Assembly: GCA_934088535.1 (NCBI GenBank)
Contig: CAKOJC010000001.1
Coordinates: forward strand, 1 to 64,000
Source: an uncultured Bacilli bacterium
Lineage (GTDB): Bacteria; Bacillota_I; Bacilli_A; RF39; UBA660
DNA length: 64,000 nt
Direction of reading: 5' to 3'
The notes below the pieces were generated by a model, which did not search any database, was not told the origin of the DNA, and saw nothing but the letters and a program-made list of their open reading frames with translations. Below, piece after piece: positions 43,064 through 52,624 of the stretch. The first letter of the stretch is position 1. Each line of letters starts with the position of its first letter. The position numbers and the translations under genes are program-made.

Positions 43064-44680
43064 TCATTTCAACACAAATGTGTATTTTGCACCACGAATT
43101 GTTAAAATTATTTCAATTTTATTAGCTTCTTCTAATTCTAATGGTACTTCTAAATAAACATATTCGCTATTGGATAGCTTGTTATTTATCTTAGTAATTT
43201 TTGCTGATTTATATTTGCCATATACTCTGTATTCTACTTTTCCAAAGCTAGTTATAATATCAGCGATATCTTTAACATATTTTTTTATATAAATATTATC
43301 ATCTATTGTGGTTCTAGCTTTTAATCTTAATACTCCTACTTCACCCTTACCCACTGTACTTGGTTTTATAATATTAGTATTTTTACTACAATTATCTTTT
43401 ATACAATAATTATATGTTTCTTTAAATGTTTTATCAATTTCAAATTCTGTTATTGTAGTACTACTTTCTTCTAACATACTTTTGTTAAAATTTACTTCTA
43501 TAGGCAAATAATATTTGCCTATTTCTGTTTCTTTTGAATCTAATTCTTGTGGTTTAATAATAATATCTTTATATTTAGTCTCAATGTTACCAAATTGAGT
43601 ATCATCATAATTTTTAATTTTGAATATATATTCTTTTTTTACACTTTCAGTAGGAACTTCAAATGCAACTATTATTGTTTCTGTTACTCCAGATCTTATT
43701 TCCATTGGTGAATATGACTTTCCTAAATCACTTAGTTGATTTTCAAGACCAAATGTTGGTAGTAATATATCATTATTATCTTCTAATCTATATGTTTCTC
43801 TTTGTAAATTATAACTACTCATTGTTTTATTATTTACTGTAAGTTTAACTATAATATATGACTTATCTTCTGATAAGGTATTTCCACTTAAATCTTTAGT
43901 AATAACATATGAATCAGTTATTTTATATGATAAATTATTTGCAATAATCTCTTCATTTTCATTATAATTTACGTTGTATACTTTTAAATTTATAAATACA
44001 ACTAATGATGTTATTAATACTATTATTGATGCGACTATAGTAACGAAAAATTTATTTTCTAGAATAAAATATTTCGCTAGTCTAAAAAACTTTCTAATAA
44101 ATCTTGCTGTTTTATAATTATTTTTTCCAAATACTACTTCTACTTCTTCATAGTCAGAAGTATCTATTTGTAATTCTTCTAAATCTTTTTTAAAATCAAA
44201 TTGCCTTATATTAAAGCCTAGTGTTCTTCCTAAAATAATAAATAAGAATACTATTTGCGGAAGAAGAACTATTGCACTTATATCTCTAATAACTCTTATA
44301 GATTCAAAATTTAAACCAGTTTGTTCTAACCCATGAAATATGCCTAATATATATATAAAGTATACAAATAATAACAAATAATAGAGGCATAACCACATAT
44401 ATGTTTTTCTATCTTTATTTTTCATTGATAGAATAAAATAGATCAAGGCACTAAAAAGTACCGCTAAAATGGTAACTGCAAATAACAATACATCTGTATA
44501 TTCTGATGCTAAAGTTGAAGATAATGTATAAGTATGATTAGTAGCGTAATCACTAAAAAATGTGTATATATCTAATGAACGTATACCTAGATATGCAAGC
44601 ATGACAAAAAGAATACCATGTATCCATCTAAATTTTTTTATCAAGAAAGCATAAGGTTTCTTTATGATCACATTACCCAA
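43064..44680 (-). CDS. multi-pass membrane protein with exported DUF4352-like region
   Basis: 538 residues. Four to five TM helices in the first ~155 residues, a cytoplasmic stretch, another TM (~210-232), then a ~300-residue exported part. Its opening (NNLSYKITDSYVITKDLSGN ... YIIVKLTVNN) has the look of a DUF4352/telomeric-repeat-binding-like beta-sandwich. Function unknown. The first gene downstream (in coordinate) of tRNA-Cys and the last of a run of envelope genes on the minus strand. The start ATG 44680 is weakly supported by GGAGT upstream. Confidence 0.65.
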   Translation of the reverse strand: MGNVIIKKPYAFLIKKFRWIHGILFVMLAYLGIRSLDIYTFFSDYATNHTYTLSSTLASEYTDVLLFAVTILAVLFSALIYFILSMKNKDRKTYMWLCLYYLLLFVYFIYILGIFHGLEQTGLNFESIRVIRDISAIVLLPQIVFLFIILGRTLGFNIRQFDFKKDLEELQIDTSDYEEVEVVFGKNNYKTARFIRKFFRLAKYFILENKFFVTIVASIIVLITSLVVFINLKVYNVNYNENEEIIANNLSYKITDSYVITKDLSGNTLSEDKSYIIVKLTVNNKTMSSYNLQRETYRLEDNNDILLPTFGLENQLSDLGKSYSPMEIRSGVTETIIVAFEVPTESVKKEYIFKIKNYDDTQFGNIETKYKDIIIKPQELDSKETEIGKYYLPIEVNFNKSMLEESSTTITEFEIDKTFKETYNYCIKDNCSKNTNIIKPSTVGKGEVGVLRLKARTTIDDNIYIKKYVKDIADIITSFGKVEYRVYGKYKSAKITKINNKLSNSEYVYLEVPLELEEANKIEIILTIRGAKYTFVLK

Positions 44681-44710
44681 CTCCTATTATAAAAAGTATA
44701 TCACGTTATA

Positions 44711-44735
44711 TAAAAAAAGACTAGTAGTTAGTCTA
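44711..44735 (-). terminator. intrinsic terminator
   Basis: AGACTA/TAGTCT stem with T's on the minus strand, at the end of the LysM gene. Confidence 0.65.
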
Positions 44736-45059
44736 TTTTTTATAGTAAATCATTTGTCCTGGTAGTAAGTATATTGTTCTATTGTTATCTACTATATCTG
44801 ACTCTTTTACGCCAAAAATATTACTTACATTATATAGTGTATCTCCATCTTTAGTAATATAATAACTAACATCTTTTTTTGGTATTAATAGTGTTTGTCC
44901 AGGATATATATAATCATCTAAATTTAATCCGTTTAGTTCAGCTAATAACTTAGTATTTACATTAAACTCTTTAGAAATTTTATATAACGAATCCCCTTTC
45001 TTAATTTCATATAAAGTATAGAAAGGACTTTCTAATTCCTTAGTATTATTATCTAACAT
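44733..45059 (-). CDS. double LysM-domain protein
   Basis: 108 residues made of two LysM modules (YEIKKGDSLYKISKEFNV ... YPGQTLLIPK and YITKDGDTLYNVSNIFGV ... LLPGQMIYYK). There is no signal peptide or TM, unusual for a peptidoglycan-binding protein unless it is released otherwise or acts in a compartment such as a spore or after lysis. It lies 40 bp downstream of the 369-aa membrane-anchored protein. Confidence 0.85.
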   Translation of the reverse strand: MLDNNTKELESPFYTLYEIKKGDSLYKISKEFNVNTKLLAELNGLNLDDYIYPGQTLLIPKKDVSYYITKDGDTLYNVSNIFGVKESDIVDNNRTIYLLPGQMIYYKK

Positions 45060-45099
45060 ATAATCACCTAAAGTATTATATGTTTATACTTTTTAAGTG

Positions 45100-46209
45100 T
45101 TATTTAATATATGTAAAAATAGTGTTATCTTTATTAAAGTTTAATTCATAATTATAGAATACTTTATTATTACCTTTTGTTGGATTATATAAATATAAAT
45201 TATCTTCATATATATAGTAAATATTATCATTAGATTCGAATATTATGTTGGTGATATTATTAGATATTTTTATTTTTATGGATTTATTGTTATTTATTTG
45301 TTTATAAAGTATTCCTTCTTTAATAGTATATGTATAATTAGAATTATCTTTTTCGTTATATTTTATTTTATCTATTTTATATTCTGTTTTACTACATGTT
45401 ACCCATTCACCATTTTCATATTTGACAAAGCCTTTTTCATTATTAGAAAGTATTTCTAGTTTGTTTTTCTTTAGATTTAGTTCATATAATATACTATTTT
45501 TATTATCAAATATATATAATTTATTTTTTATGTCTCCGACTATGTATGAATCAAAGTCGATTTTTTTGTCTAAATCAATGTAATCTATTTTTTGAGTTTC
45601 TATGTTAAAAGTTACTAGTTTTGAATATTCATGTTCTTCATCATAGTTTGGCATATAAATTGTATTTTTTATCATATATGATATTGAATTATCATATCTA
45701 TCTTTTTTGAATATATTTATATTCTTGTAAGTGTCTCCATTCATTATTATATATCCTTTATAGATCCATAGAGCCATATATTCATTGTTCTTAAGTAAAT
45801 TATAGTATACAAAGTCTTTGTCTGGTTTTGAGTCTATATTTGTCTTATTTTGATATTCTTTTATTAATTCATCATCTATTAAATTATAATCAATATATTC
45901 TTTTGTTTCTTTATCATAACATAATGGATAAGTTTTAATGTTATCTATTTTAGGAATTATACATGAATAGTTTGTAAGTTCTAATTCTTCAATTTTAGAT
46001 ATTTTTGTTTTTGATAATTTTCTTTTTTCATATATATCAAAATTATATGTTATGTCTTTTGTTATTTCAAAATAGAATCTTGAATCCTTATATATTGTTT
46101 TTACTTCATAGCCATCTACTATATATTCTATTTTATAGTTTGATATGTAGTACTTAGTAAAAATAGCTATTAAGCTTATGATAATTATTAAGAATAAACT
46201 TTTTTTCAT
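45100..46209 (-). CDS. hypothetical exported protein with N-terminal anchor
   Basis: 369 residues. A signal anchor (MKKSLFLIIIISLIAIFTKYYI) is followed by a Tyr/Asn/Lys-rich beta-strand domain with repeating short units (NKLYIFDNKNSILYELN, DNIYYIYEDNLYLYN), suggestive of a beta-propeller. No family recognised. RBS GGGTGAAG. Part of the 43-50 kb envelope cluster. Confidence 0.65.
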   Translation of the reverse strand: MKKSLFLIIIISLIAIFTKYYISNYKIEYIVDGYEVKTIYKDSRFYFEITKDITYNFDIYEKRKLSKTKISKIEELELTNYSCIIPKIDNIKTYPLCYDKETKEYIDYNLIDDELIKEYQNKTNIDSKPDKDFVYYNLLKNNEYMALWIYKGYIIMNGDTYKNINIFKKDRYDNSISYMIKNTIYMPNYDEEHEYSKLVTFNIETQKIDYIDLDKKIDFDSYIVGDIKNKLYIFDNKNSILYELNLKKNKLEILSNNEKGFVKYENGEWVTCSKTEYKIDKIKYNEKDNSNYTYTIKEGILYKQINNNKSIKIKISNNITNIIFESNDNIYYIYEDNLYLYNPTKGNNKVFYNYELNFNKDNTIFTYIK

Positions 46210-46287
46210 CTACTTCACCCTAATAAAATTATACTATATAGTAAGAAAAAAAACTAGTTTCCTAGTTTTTCTTTACTTTTATTAGCC

Positions 46288-47043
46288 TTATAATAATCCA
46301 GCGTTTGTTAACATTTCTCTTGTACTTGTTTCATCTTGTTCACCAGTGTGATCTAATACAAAGTTTCTATCTTTTACTATGAATGTATATGGAACATATC
46401 CTTCATAATTTTTAAGATTAATTGAATTAGTTAAAATTGTATAATCATCTTCTGATAATTTGTCTGATTCGAAGAAGTATAATTTAATATTTTCTTTATC
46501 ACATACATCTGTAATAATTGGTTTATAGTTTTTACAGTGAGGACAAGTTGAGCTAGCTATTACTGTTACTACTCCAACTCCACTATTTAAATCATTATAC
46601 CAATTTTTTATTGTATCAGATGCTAATTTTACATCAACTGTTTTTAATTCAGTACTATCATTATCAACTTTTTCTCCATTGTCACTTAAAATGAATGACA
46701 TACCTACAAATAACCAAACACATAATGCGGCAAGTCCTGCCTTTCCTGCTTTTAATGCATCTTGTTTTCTTTTATTTTTCCAAACAAAGTATAGGATAAT
46801 TCCAACTGGTGGTAATACTATTCCTAAAAGTATCCATAACCATCCTAAGTCTTTATTTTTCTTAATTGGCTTAACCACTTCTTTAACTGCTACTGAAACT
46901 TTTTCTTCTTTTGACTCTTTTACTACTTTAGTTTGTTTGTTGTTTGCTGTAACATTTTTTTTAGCTTTTGTTGATGTCTTTGCTGGTTTCTTAGCAGTAT
47001 CATTTATCTTTTTTCCTTTTTTATTGTTTTTAGCTGTTGCCAT
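46288..47043 (-). CDS. membrane-anchored thioredoxin-like protein (CPHC)
   Basis: 251 residues. A ~65-residue Lys/Ala-rich N-terminus, two hydrophobic helices (~68-90 and ~103-120), then a thioredoxin-fold domain with SSTCPHCKNY and the cis-Pro in VPYTF. The CPHC active site is that of DsbA-like oxidases. With two TM helices the domain would be on the same side as the N-terminus unless one helix is re-entrant; orientation is uncertain. RBS GGAGG. The next gene upstream encodes a 29-Cys exported protein, a natural client. Confidence 0.8.
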   Translation of the reverse strand: MATAKNNKKGKKINDTAKKPAKTSTKAKKNVTANNKQTKVVKESKEEKVSVAVKEVVKPIKKNKDLGWLWILLGIVLPPVGIILYFVWKNKRKQDALKAGKAGLAALCVWLFVGMSFILSDNGEKVDNDSTELKTVDVKLASDTIKNWYNDLNSGVGVVTVIASSTCPHCKNYKPIITDVCDKENIKLYFFESDKLSEDDYTILTNSINLKNYEGYVPYTFIVKDRNFVLDHTGEQDETSTREMLTNAGLL

Positions 47044-47124
47044 ATATTTACCTCCATATTAAGTTTATCTTTTTTTAATAAAAAATACAAGAAAAAAGAG
47101 AAATATTCTCTAATATTTCTCTAA

Positions 47125-48759
47125 TTATTCACATTTTTCTTCGCCTTGTACTGTTCTTGTATCTCCAGTTCTTGTCCATCCTGATAAACTTTCACTTCTA
47201 CTCCATTTATAAATAGTTTTTTGAGATGTTGTCTTAGTAGCATCTATCTTAGAAGTTGAGTATTTATTACATTTATCTCCTTCAAGTTTATATCCACTGT
47301 CACATTTCTTTGTTGTTGAAGTTTCTGTTATAGTTTTCTTACAAGTTTTACCATCAAGTTTATATCCTTTTTCATTACATTCATAATGATAAGAACCATT
47401 AGTAACAACATAACATCTTAAATTCTTTCCAGATCCAGTTGAGTAATTTGCTTTTGATGGACACTTATATGAATATCCACCAGATACTTTTTCTAAGTAG
47501 TAACATTTTAAGTTTGCACCTGATCCTGAACTTCCATCAGCATCGGCAGGACATCTATAAGTTGTACTACCAGCTGTTGATGTTTCTTGATAATAATAAC
47601 ATTTTAAGCTTGATCCTGAACCTTCGCTTCCTTCTGCATATGATGGACAACTATAAGTTGTTGATCCTGGAGTTGTTGTTGTTTTATCTCTATAACATGT
47701 ATCAGTATATGTTTTTGTTACATCTCTATAACATGTATCAGTATAAGATTTTTTAACATCACTACATGATTGATATGGAACTGATTTATAACATGTATTA
47801 CATGATGTCTTATATACACCACCTACATATTTAGTTGAACAATTACAACTATATGCTTCTTGTTTATATTTTGTTGTACATTGAGTTTCAGTTTTATATT
47901 TAGTACAATCATATGATTCTCTTACTGTTTTTGTTTTTTGACAGCTATAAGCTTCTTTTGTAGTTGATGTACTTCCACTAGTTGTTGATTTTATTGGATC
48001 TACATATACTTTTGTTCTAGTTGTAGTACCAGTTGATACTTCTTTAATTGCATTTATATATACTTTTTCATAAGTATCATCATTTTTAGTTTTAATTACA
48101 TCTACTTCAGTTTTCTTACCACTATCATATACTTTATCAGCATCAATTACATCTACTCTAGTTGTTGTATTTGTCTTAGTTGCTGATTTAGAATCTACTA
48201 TTTTACTTTGAACACAATATTTACCATCTTTCTTATATCCACTTGGACATTTATAAGTAGTAACATTGCTTAATTTTTTGTATTTATATTCTGTTATTTG
48301 TTCAACACTACAAGTTTTACTACATAAAGCATCTTTACAATAATTATGACATCCTAATATCTTAATAGTATAATTGCTTTCTTTATTACATACTAGGTTT
48401 GTTTTTAATTCATAACCATTGTCAGTTTTTGTAACGCTTACATATGAATCATATTGATTACATGAATGACCATCTTCATCAACGAAAGGTAATATCAATC
48501 TTCTATCAAACATATCTGCAAGTGAAATTTTATTTGATTCTCCTATTTCTTTAGGTAACTTGTCATCTGTAAAATAACTTTCTCCTGCTTCTTGCATATA
48601 TTTTATATTTTCTCTAAATACGTTGCTGTAGAACGGAGCCATATTTGGAACATTCTTTTTGAATAACCAAGCTAATATGAAGATAAACAATGCTGCGAAT
48701 ATTAATTTTACAACTATGTCAAGTATACTAAATCTAGAACCTCTTTCATTACTATACAT
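47125..48759 (-). CDS. cysteine-rich surface protein with repeats
   Basis: 544 residues. A cytoplasmic start (MYSNERGSRF) and one TM helix (~13-36) precede an exported region with 29 cysteines, none before the TM. It includes a Thr-rich stalk, tandem C-x3-DTCYRD units, three ~30-residue repeats of the type SCPSYAEGSEGSGSSLKCYYY, and late C-x3-GYKL-x4-C units. The TM plus membrane-proximal part recalls a pseudopilin, but no prepilin cleavage site is present. Likely a disulfide-stabilised adhesin or stalk. RBS AGGGGGA. Follows the 476-aa gene by 19 bp. Confidence 0.7.
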   Translation of the reverse strand: MYSNERGSRFSILDIVVKLIFAALFIFILAWLFKKNVPNMAPFYSNVFRENIKYMQEAGESYFTDDKLPKEIGESNKISLADMFDRRLILPFVDEDGHSCNQYDSYVSVTKTDNGYELKTNLVCNKESNYTIKILGCHNYCKDALCSKTCSVEQITEYKYKKLSNVTTYKCPSGYKKDGKYCVQSKIVDSKSATKTNTTTRVDVIDADKVYDSGKKTEVDVIKTKNDDTYEKVYINAIKEVSTGTTTRTKVYVDPIKSTTSGSTSTTKEAYSCQKTKTVRESYDCTKYKTETQCTTKYKQEAYSCNCSTKYVGGVYKTSCNTCYKSVPYQSCSDVKKSYTDTCYRDVTKTYTDTCYRDKTTTTPGSTTYSCPSYAEGSEGSGSSLKCYYYQETSTAGSTTYRCPADADGSSGSGANLKCYYLEKVSGGYSYKCPSKANYSTGSGKNLRCYVVTNGSYHYECNEKGYKLDGKTCKKTITETSTTKKCDSGYKLEGDKCNKYSTSKIDATKTTSQKTIYKWSRSESLSGWTRTGDTRTVQGEEKCE

Positions 48760-48778
48760 AATTCATTTCCCCCTTTAA

Positions 48779-50209
48779 TTATTTTAATGTCATTTGTTTA
48801 AGTTCTTTATATTTAAATTCTAGTTCATCTCTTAAGTCTTGATCAAAAGCTATTGAATCTGGTTCTTTATCAACTTCGATTCCTGCTGCTTTTGCAATAA
48901 CTGTATCATATTCACCACTAGTTACTCCAACGAAGATTTCATTTACAGTTAATTTTTTCATTGTTTTTGAGTAATAATCTACACAAGCATCTATACATAC
49001 TGGTTGCATTGCATTTAAGTTATATTCAAATACATATGGTCCATATTTTGCAACTGAAGCATTTAATGCTAATGCTCTTTGTGCAGCAGGTAAATCAAAT
49101 GGACTCTTATAATCACTCATCTTACCATCTGTTTCATAGTTCATACCTTGAAGTGACCATTCATACCATAATTTCTTTCCTAATGAAGCTATTGCTCTTT
49201 GAGCTTTTGCTCCATCACGATTATTTCTAGCTTCTGCTATATTTTCATAATCTTCATCATATTTCATCATAAAGTTTGATAAGTCGCTACCATCTACTGC
49301 AAATAAATGAGTTGGTACATTGTATATCTTATCAAGTGCTGGTGATGATGGAAGATCAGCAGTTATTTTTGTTAATGCTTGAATATAATCATCAGTTAAG
49401 TTTGCATCGAAGTATTTATTACCATCTGCGTCTAATGGAAGTTCTCCATTTGCTACTCTAATAATATTAGCAATTTTTTCTGGAGTAATCATTTCTTGTT
49501 CAGTTGGTGTTAATTTACTTCTAAATTGTTCAAAATATGTATTGTATAAGTAATTTGCTCTTGCATTTACTTGTTCATCATTTGTAACATCTTTAAATTG
49601 ACCATACTTACCAGTTAATTCTTCTTCAGTATCTGTATCAACTATTGCTGTGTCAGAATCTTGAGTTTTAGCTGAACATCCTCTAAGGCCATATCCAAGT
49701 CCTGCAGCTGCAGCTATTGCTAATACTCCTGCAATTACTTTTGTTGCTTTTCCGGTTTTTTTCTTTTCATTACTTTCATCAAATTCTTCAGTTTCTTCTT
49801 CTGATGTTTTTTCTGGAATTACTTCTTCTACTTCTTCTTTCTTTTCTTCAACAGTTTTTATAACTCCGTACTTTTTAATTAGAGAATCTTCATATTTATT
49901 GAAAATTGCTAATGATTTCATAAATTTTTCTGAAGCTTCTTTTTCTTCCTCTGAACCTTCTTTTGCAGCTAATGAAGTTTTATATAAGCTTTCTAATTCT
50001 GCATCTAATTCTTTATATGATTTTAAATCTTTATCAGCAGCCATATATTTTTTGTATGCTTCTTGAGCCTCCATTGCTTTAGCATTTTGTGCTTCAATGT
50101 TATTTGGTTCCATTTTTTTAATTAGTTCATATTCACTAACTAAATCATTTGATCTTTTTGCATTCTCATATCTAGCTGTTTCCATTGCCTTTACTAAATT
50201 TTTCTTCAT
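48779..50209 (-). CDS. hypothetical single-pass membrane protein
   Basis: 476 residues. A long acidic cytoplasmic helical region (1-155, with EEVEEVIPEKTSEEETEEFDE), one TM helix (~159-178, Ala/Gly-rich), then an exported alpha-helical domain of ~290 residues. GC content in this gene is noticeably higher than its neighbours in places (Ala-rich). No family recognised. RBS AGGGGGG. It heads the operon with the Cys-rich protein. Confidence 0.65.
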   Translation of the reverse strand: MKKNLVKAMETARYENAKRSNDLVSEYELIKKMEPNNIEAQNAKAMEAQEAYKKYMAADKDLKSYKELDAELESLYKTSLAAKEGSEEEKEASEKFMKSLAIFNKYEDSLIKKYGVIKTVEEKKEEVEEVIPEKTSEEETEEFDESNEKKKTGKATKVIAGVLAIAAAAGLGYGLRGCSAKTQDSDTAIVDTDTEEELTGKYGQFKDVTNDEQVNARANYLYNTYFEQFRSKLTPTEQEMITPEKIANIIRVANGELPLDADGNKYFDANLTDDYIQALTKITADLPSSPALDKIYNVPTHLFAVDGSDLSNFMMKYDEDYENIAEARNNRDGAKAQRAIASLGKKLWYEWSLQGMNYETDGKMSDYKSPFDLPAAQRALALNASVAKYGPYVFEYNLNAMQPVCIDACVDYYSKTMKKLTVNEIFVGVTSGEYDTVIAKAAGIEVDKEPDSIAFDQDLRDELEFKYKELKQMTLK

Positions 50210-50331
50210 AAAATTTACCCCCCTTTGTAAATATGCTTTGTATTATACCACAAACTTGCACATTTGTCAATATTCGACATATTTACCTATCAACTTTTCG
50301 CCTCATATTATACTACAAATGCTACTAAAAA

Positions 50332-50763
50332 TCAACTTTTTTTAATATTTTTGATCATTTTGGGAATTTTTTTGTTTAATTTTGCTTCAAAAAATGTAAA
50401 TATTCCTAAAATTCCATATAATATTCCCTTTATTATATTCTTTATTATTTTTATTGATGAAATATAAATTGCTGAACTATCTATATAATTCATGTTACTT
50501 AGTATTATCTTATTAAGTATATAAGAATTAAAAATTCCTATAAGAATAATTAAAATTAATTTGCTTAATCTTGCAGTAGAATAATTCCTCTTATAATTAT
50601 ATGTAACAGGAATCAACAAAAATAATATAATAAGATTGATTGATAGATAAATTACACCAAATAAAGTAGTATCCACTTTAAAATACTTAATTAATTCTAT
50701 CAATGACAAGATCATAAAAGATAATGTTATCACATATAATATAATCTTCTTTACTTTATACAT
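50332..50763 (-). CDS. four-TM membrane protein
   Basis: 143 residues: four hydrophobic helices (~6-26, 34-54, 68-90, 103-125) and a basic C-terminus (KLNKKIPKMIKNIKKS). RBS AGGAGTG before ATG 50763. No family recognised. Separate from the 476-aa gene by ~120 bp. Confidence 0.6.
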   Translation of the reverse strand: MYKVKKIILYVITLSFMILSLIELIKYFKVDTTLFGVIYLSINLIILFLLIPVTYNYKRNYSTARLSKLILIILIGIFNSYILNKIILSNMNYIDSSAIYISSIKIIKNIIKGILYGILGIFTFFEAKLNKKIPKMIKNIKKS

Positions 50764-50857
50764 TTCTTCACTCCTAATTAAATTATATCATATAGTTTAA
50801 AAACCTTGTTATTTTTTTGATTATTATGTTATTATTAATTTAGAAAGCGAGTTACTT

Positions 50858-52597
50858 ATGAGTTCAGATCCAAGAATATTTAACTTTATTCTATATGGCA
50901 ATTTTACTAATGAGGCCATAGATCTTTATTTAGAAGACTCTGGATGTAGTAAACGTCAAATGTTAAAAGATGTTTATAGAGCTTTGTTAACTAATATAAA
51001 TTCTTTTAAAAATGATGATTATCATACAACTATTATAAAAAATGGAATAGATTTATTCTGTCTTCTTTGTGATTCAATTAATTTTAATAGAGAAGAAGTT
51101 GATGTTAATAGAAAAAGAATAAAAAAAATAAGGGAACCTATTTTATCTATTCTCAAAGATAATAGTAATTCTATATTACTTGATTCAGCTAATCAACTCG
51201 ATGAAATTGTACTTGATAAAAATATTGATGCTGATGCTTTGGCTAAACTTATTATTACTTTAATAGATAAAAAAGAAGACGTAGATATAATTAAAAAATT
51301 CTTGAATATTAATAAAGAATCTCTTATGACTAAGAATAATGAACTATTTGATTATGTGTTTTTTAAATCTATTAAGGCGCTTGAATCTGAAAGTAGAGAT
51401 ATTTACTATTATATTACTCTTCTTAAATTACTTTATTCTTCTAAAATTGATAAAGATAAATATTTAAGATTCTTACATAATTCTACTAGTAAAAATAATT
51501 TATTTAGTTATGAAATATATTTAATTATTAATGGTGTTAAGAGAGGTCTTACAACTGATGAAATTTTAGAAAAATATGGAATTATTACTAATATACCAAA
51601 TGAACCTATTCAAAAGGTAAAGGGTCTTTTTAAAGATGAGAATATAATTACTATTGATGGAACAAGTACCTTTTTAAGAGATGATGGGTTAAGTATTAAA
51701 AAAGATGGTAACAAATATATAGTTGGTATTTATGTTGCCGATGCTGCTAGAAGTATTCCTAAAAATAGCAATTTAGATTTGAATGCCAGAAATAATTATA
51801 AATGTTTATACTGGAAAGGCGCTAGAACAAGAATGTTTCCTAGTAAGGTTGAAAGTGCTCTTTCACTTAATGAAGGTAAACAAAGAGGAGCAATTACTTT
51901 ATATGTTGTTTTGAATGATTCTGGTGAAATATTAGACTATTATATAGAAAATAATAATATTGTTGTTAGTAAGAATCTTACTTACTTACAAACTGAAAAC
52001 ATATTAGATCATTTAAATACAAATGGATTTGAAAGAAGAATAAATGAATTATTTTTGATTGCTCAGGCTCTTGAATGTAAAAATCAAAATAAAGAGGCAT
52101 ACTGGCAAAAAAAGGAAAGAAGTAAAAAATTAGAAAGATATCAAAAACTTAAGAGTGATGTTATCGTTCGTGAGTTTATGAGTTTATATAATTTTCTTAC
52201 TTCTAAGATTGCAAAAGATGAAGGAATTCCTTTTTATTATAGAATCCAAGATGATGAATATATTTCTGGTATAGTTAAAGATATGGGAATGTACGTTGAT
52301 GATTATACTAAAAAAATACTTGATAATGTTTATTTAGAAAGTGTTTATTCAACTATCCCATCTAAACATGCTGGACTTGGTTATCCATATTACGGTCACT
52401 CTAGTGATCCTCTTAGAAGATATCCTGATTTTCAAAATCAATACTTGCTTCATCAATTTTTATTTAAAGATATGGATTGCAATTTTGATGAGTATGAATT
52501 TGAAGAACTTGCTAAGTACTTTAATCAAAGAAGTATTGAATTATCATTAATGAAGGGTGAATTTGAAAGAGAGGCAAGACTTATTAAAAAGAAATAA
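50858..52597 (+). CDS. RNB-domain ribonuclease (RNase II/R-like), one catalytic Asp missing
   Basis: 579 residues. A helical N-terminal half of ~260 residues of unknown type is followed by an RNB domain: TIDGTSTFLRDDGL, YVADAAR, and late GHSSDPLRRYPDF, equivalent to the RNase II TSPIRRY motif. In E. coli RNase II the first motif holds Asp 201, 207, 209 and 210; here the 207 position is Leu (codon TTA) while the others remain. The cold-shock and S1 domains of RNase II/R are absent. It may have altered or weak 3'-5' exonuclease activity. Weak RBS. Confidence 0.82.
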   Translation: MSSDPRIFNFILYGNFTNEAIDLYLEDSGCSKRQMLKDVYRALLTNINSFKNDDYHTTIIKNGIDLFCLLCDSINFNREEVDVNRKRIKKIREPILSILKDNSNSILLDSANQLDEIVLDKNIDADALAKLIITLIDKKEDVDIIKKFLNINKESLMTKNNELFDYVFFKSIKALESESRDIYYYITLLKLLYSSKIDKDKYLRFLHNSTSKNNLFSYEIYLIINGVKRGLTTDEILEKYGIITNIPNEPIQKVKGLFKDENIITIDGTSTFLRDDGLSIKKDGNKYIVGIYVADAARSIPKNSNLDLNARNNYKCLYWKGARTRMFPSKVESALSLNEGKQRGAITLYVVLNDSGEILDYYIENNNIVVSKNLTYLQTENILDHLNTNGFERRINELFLIAQALECKNQNKEAYWQKKERSKKLERYQKLKSDVIVREFMSLYNFLTSKIAKDEGIPFYYRIQDDEYISGIVKDMGMYVDDYTKKILDNVYLESVYSTIPSKHAGLGYPYYGHSSDPLRRYPDFQNQYLLHQFLFKDMDCNFDEYEFEELAKYFNQRSIELSLMKGEFEREARLIKKK

Positions 52598-52624
52598 CTA
52601 GATGTTCCTAGTTATTTTATTTTT
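52592..52624. terminator. convergent intrinsic terminator
   Basis: 10-bp stem AAATAACTAG/CTAGTTATTT with a 6-nt loop and T-rich tail, between the RNB gene and the P-type ATPase gene. Confidence 0.85.

Noticed and set aside
46679..47062. 127-residue ORF opposite the thioredoxin gene
   Set aside because: Antisense of the Lys/Ala-rich N-terminus, hydrophobic by codon complementarity.
47125..48759. Type IV pilin
   Set aside because: The TM lies near the N-terminus but no prepilin peptidase site (G then hydrophobic with Glu at +5) is present.
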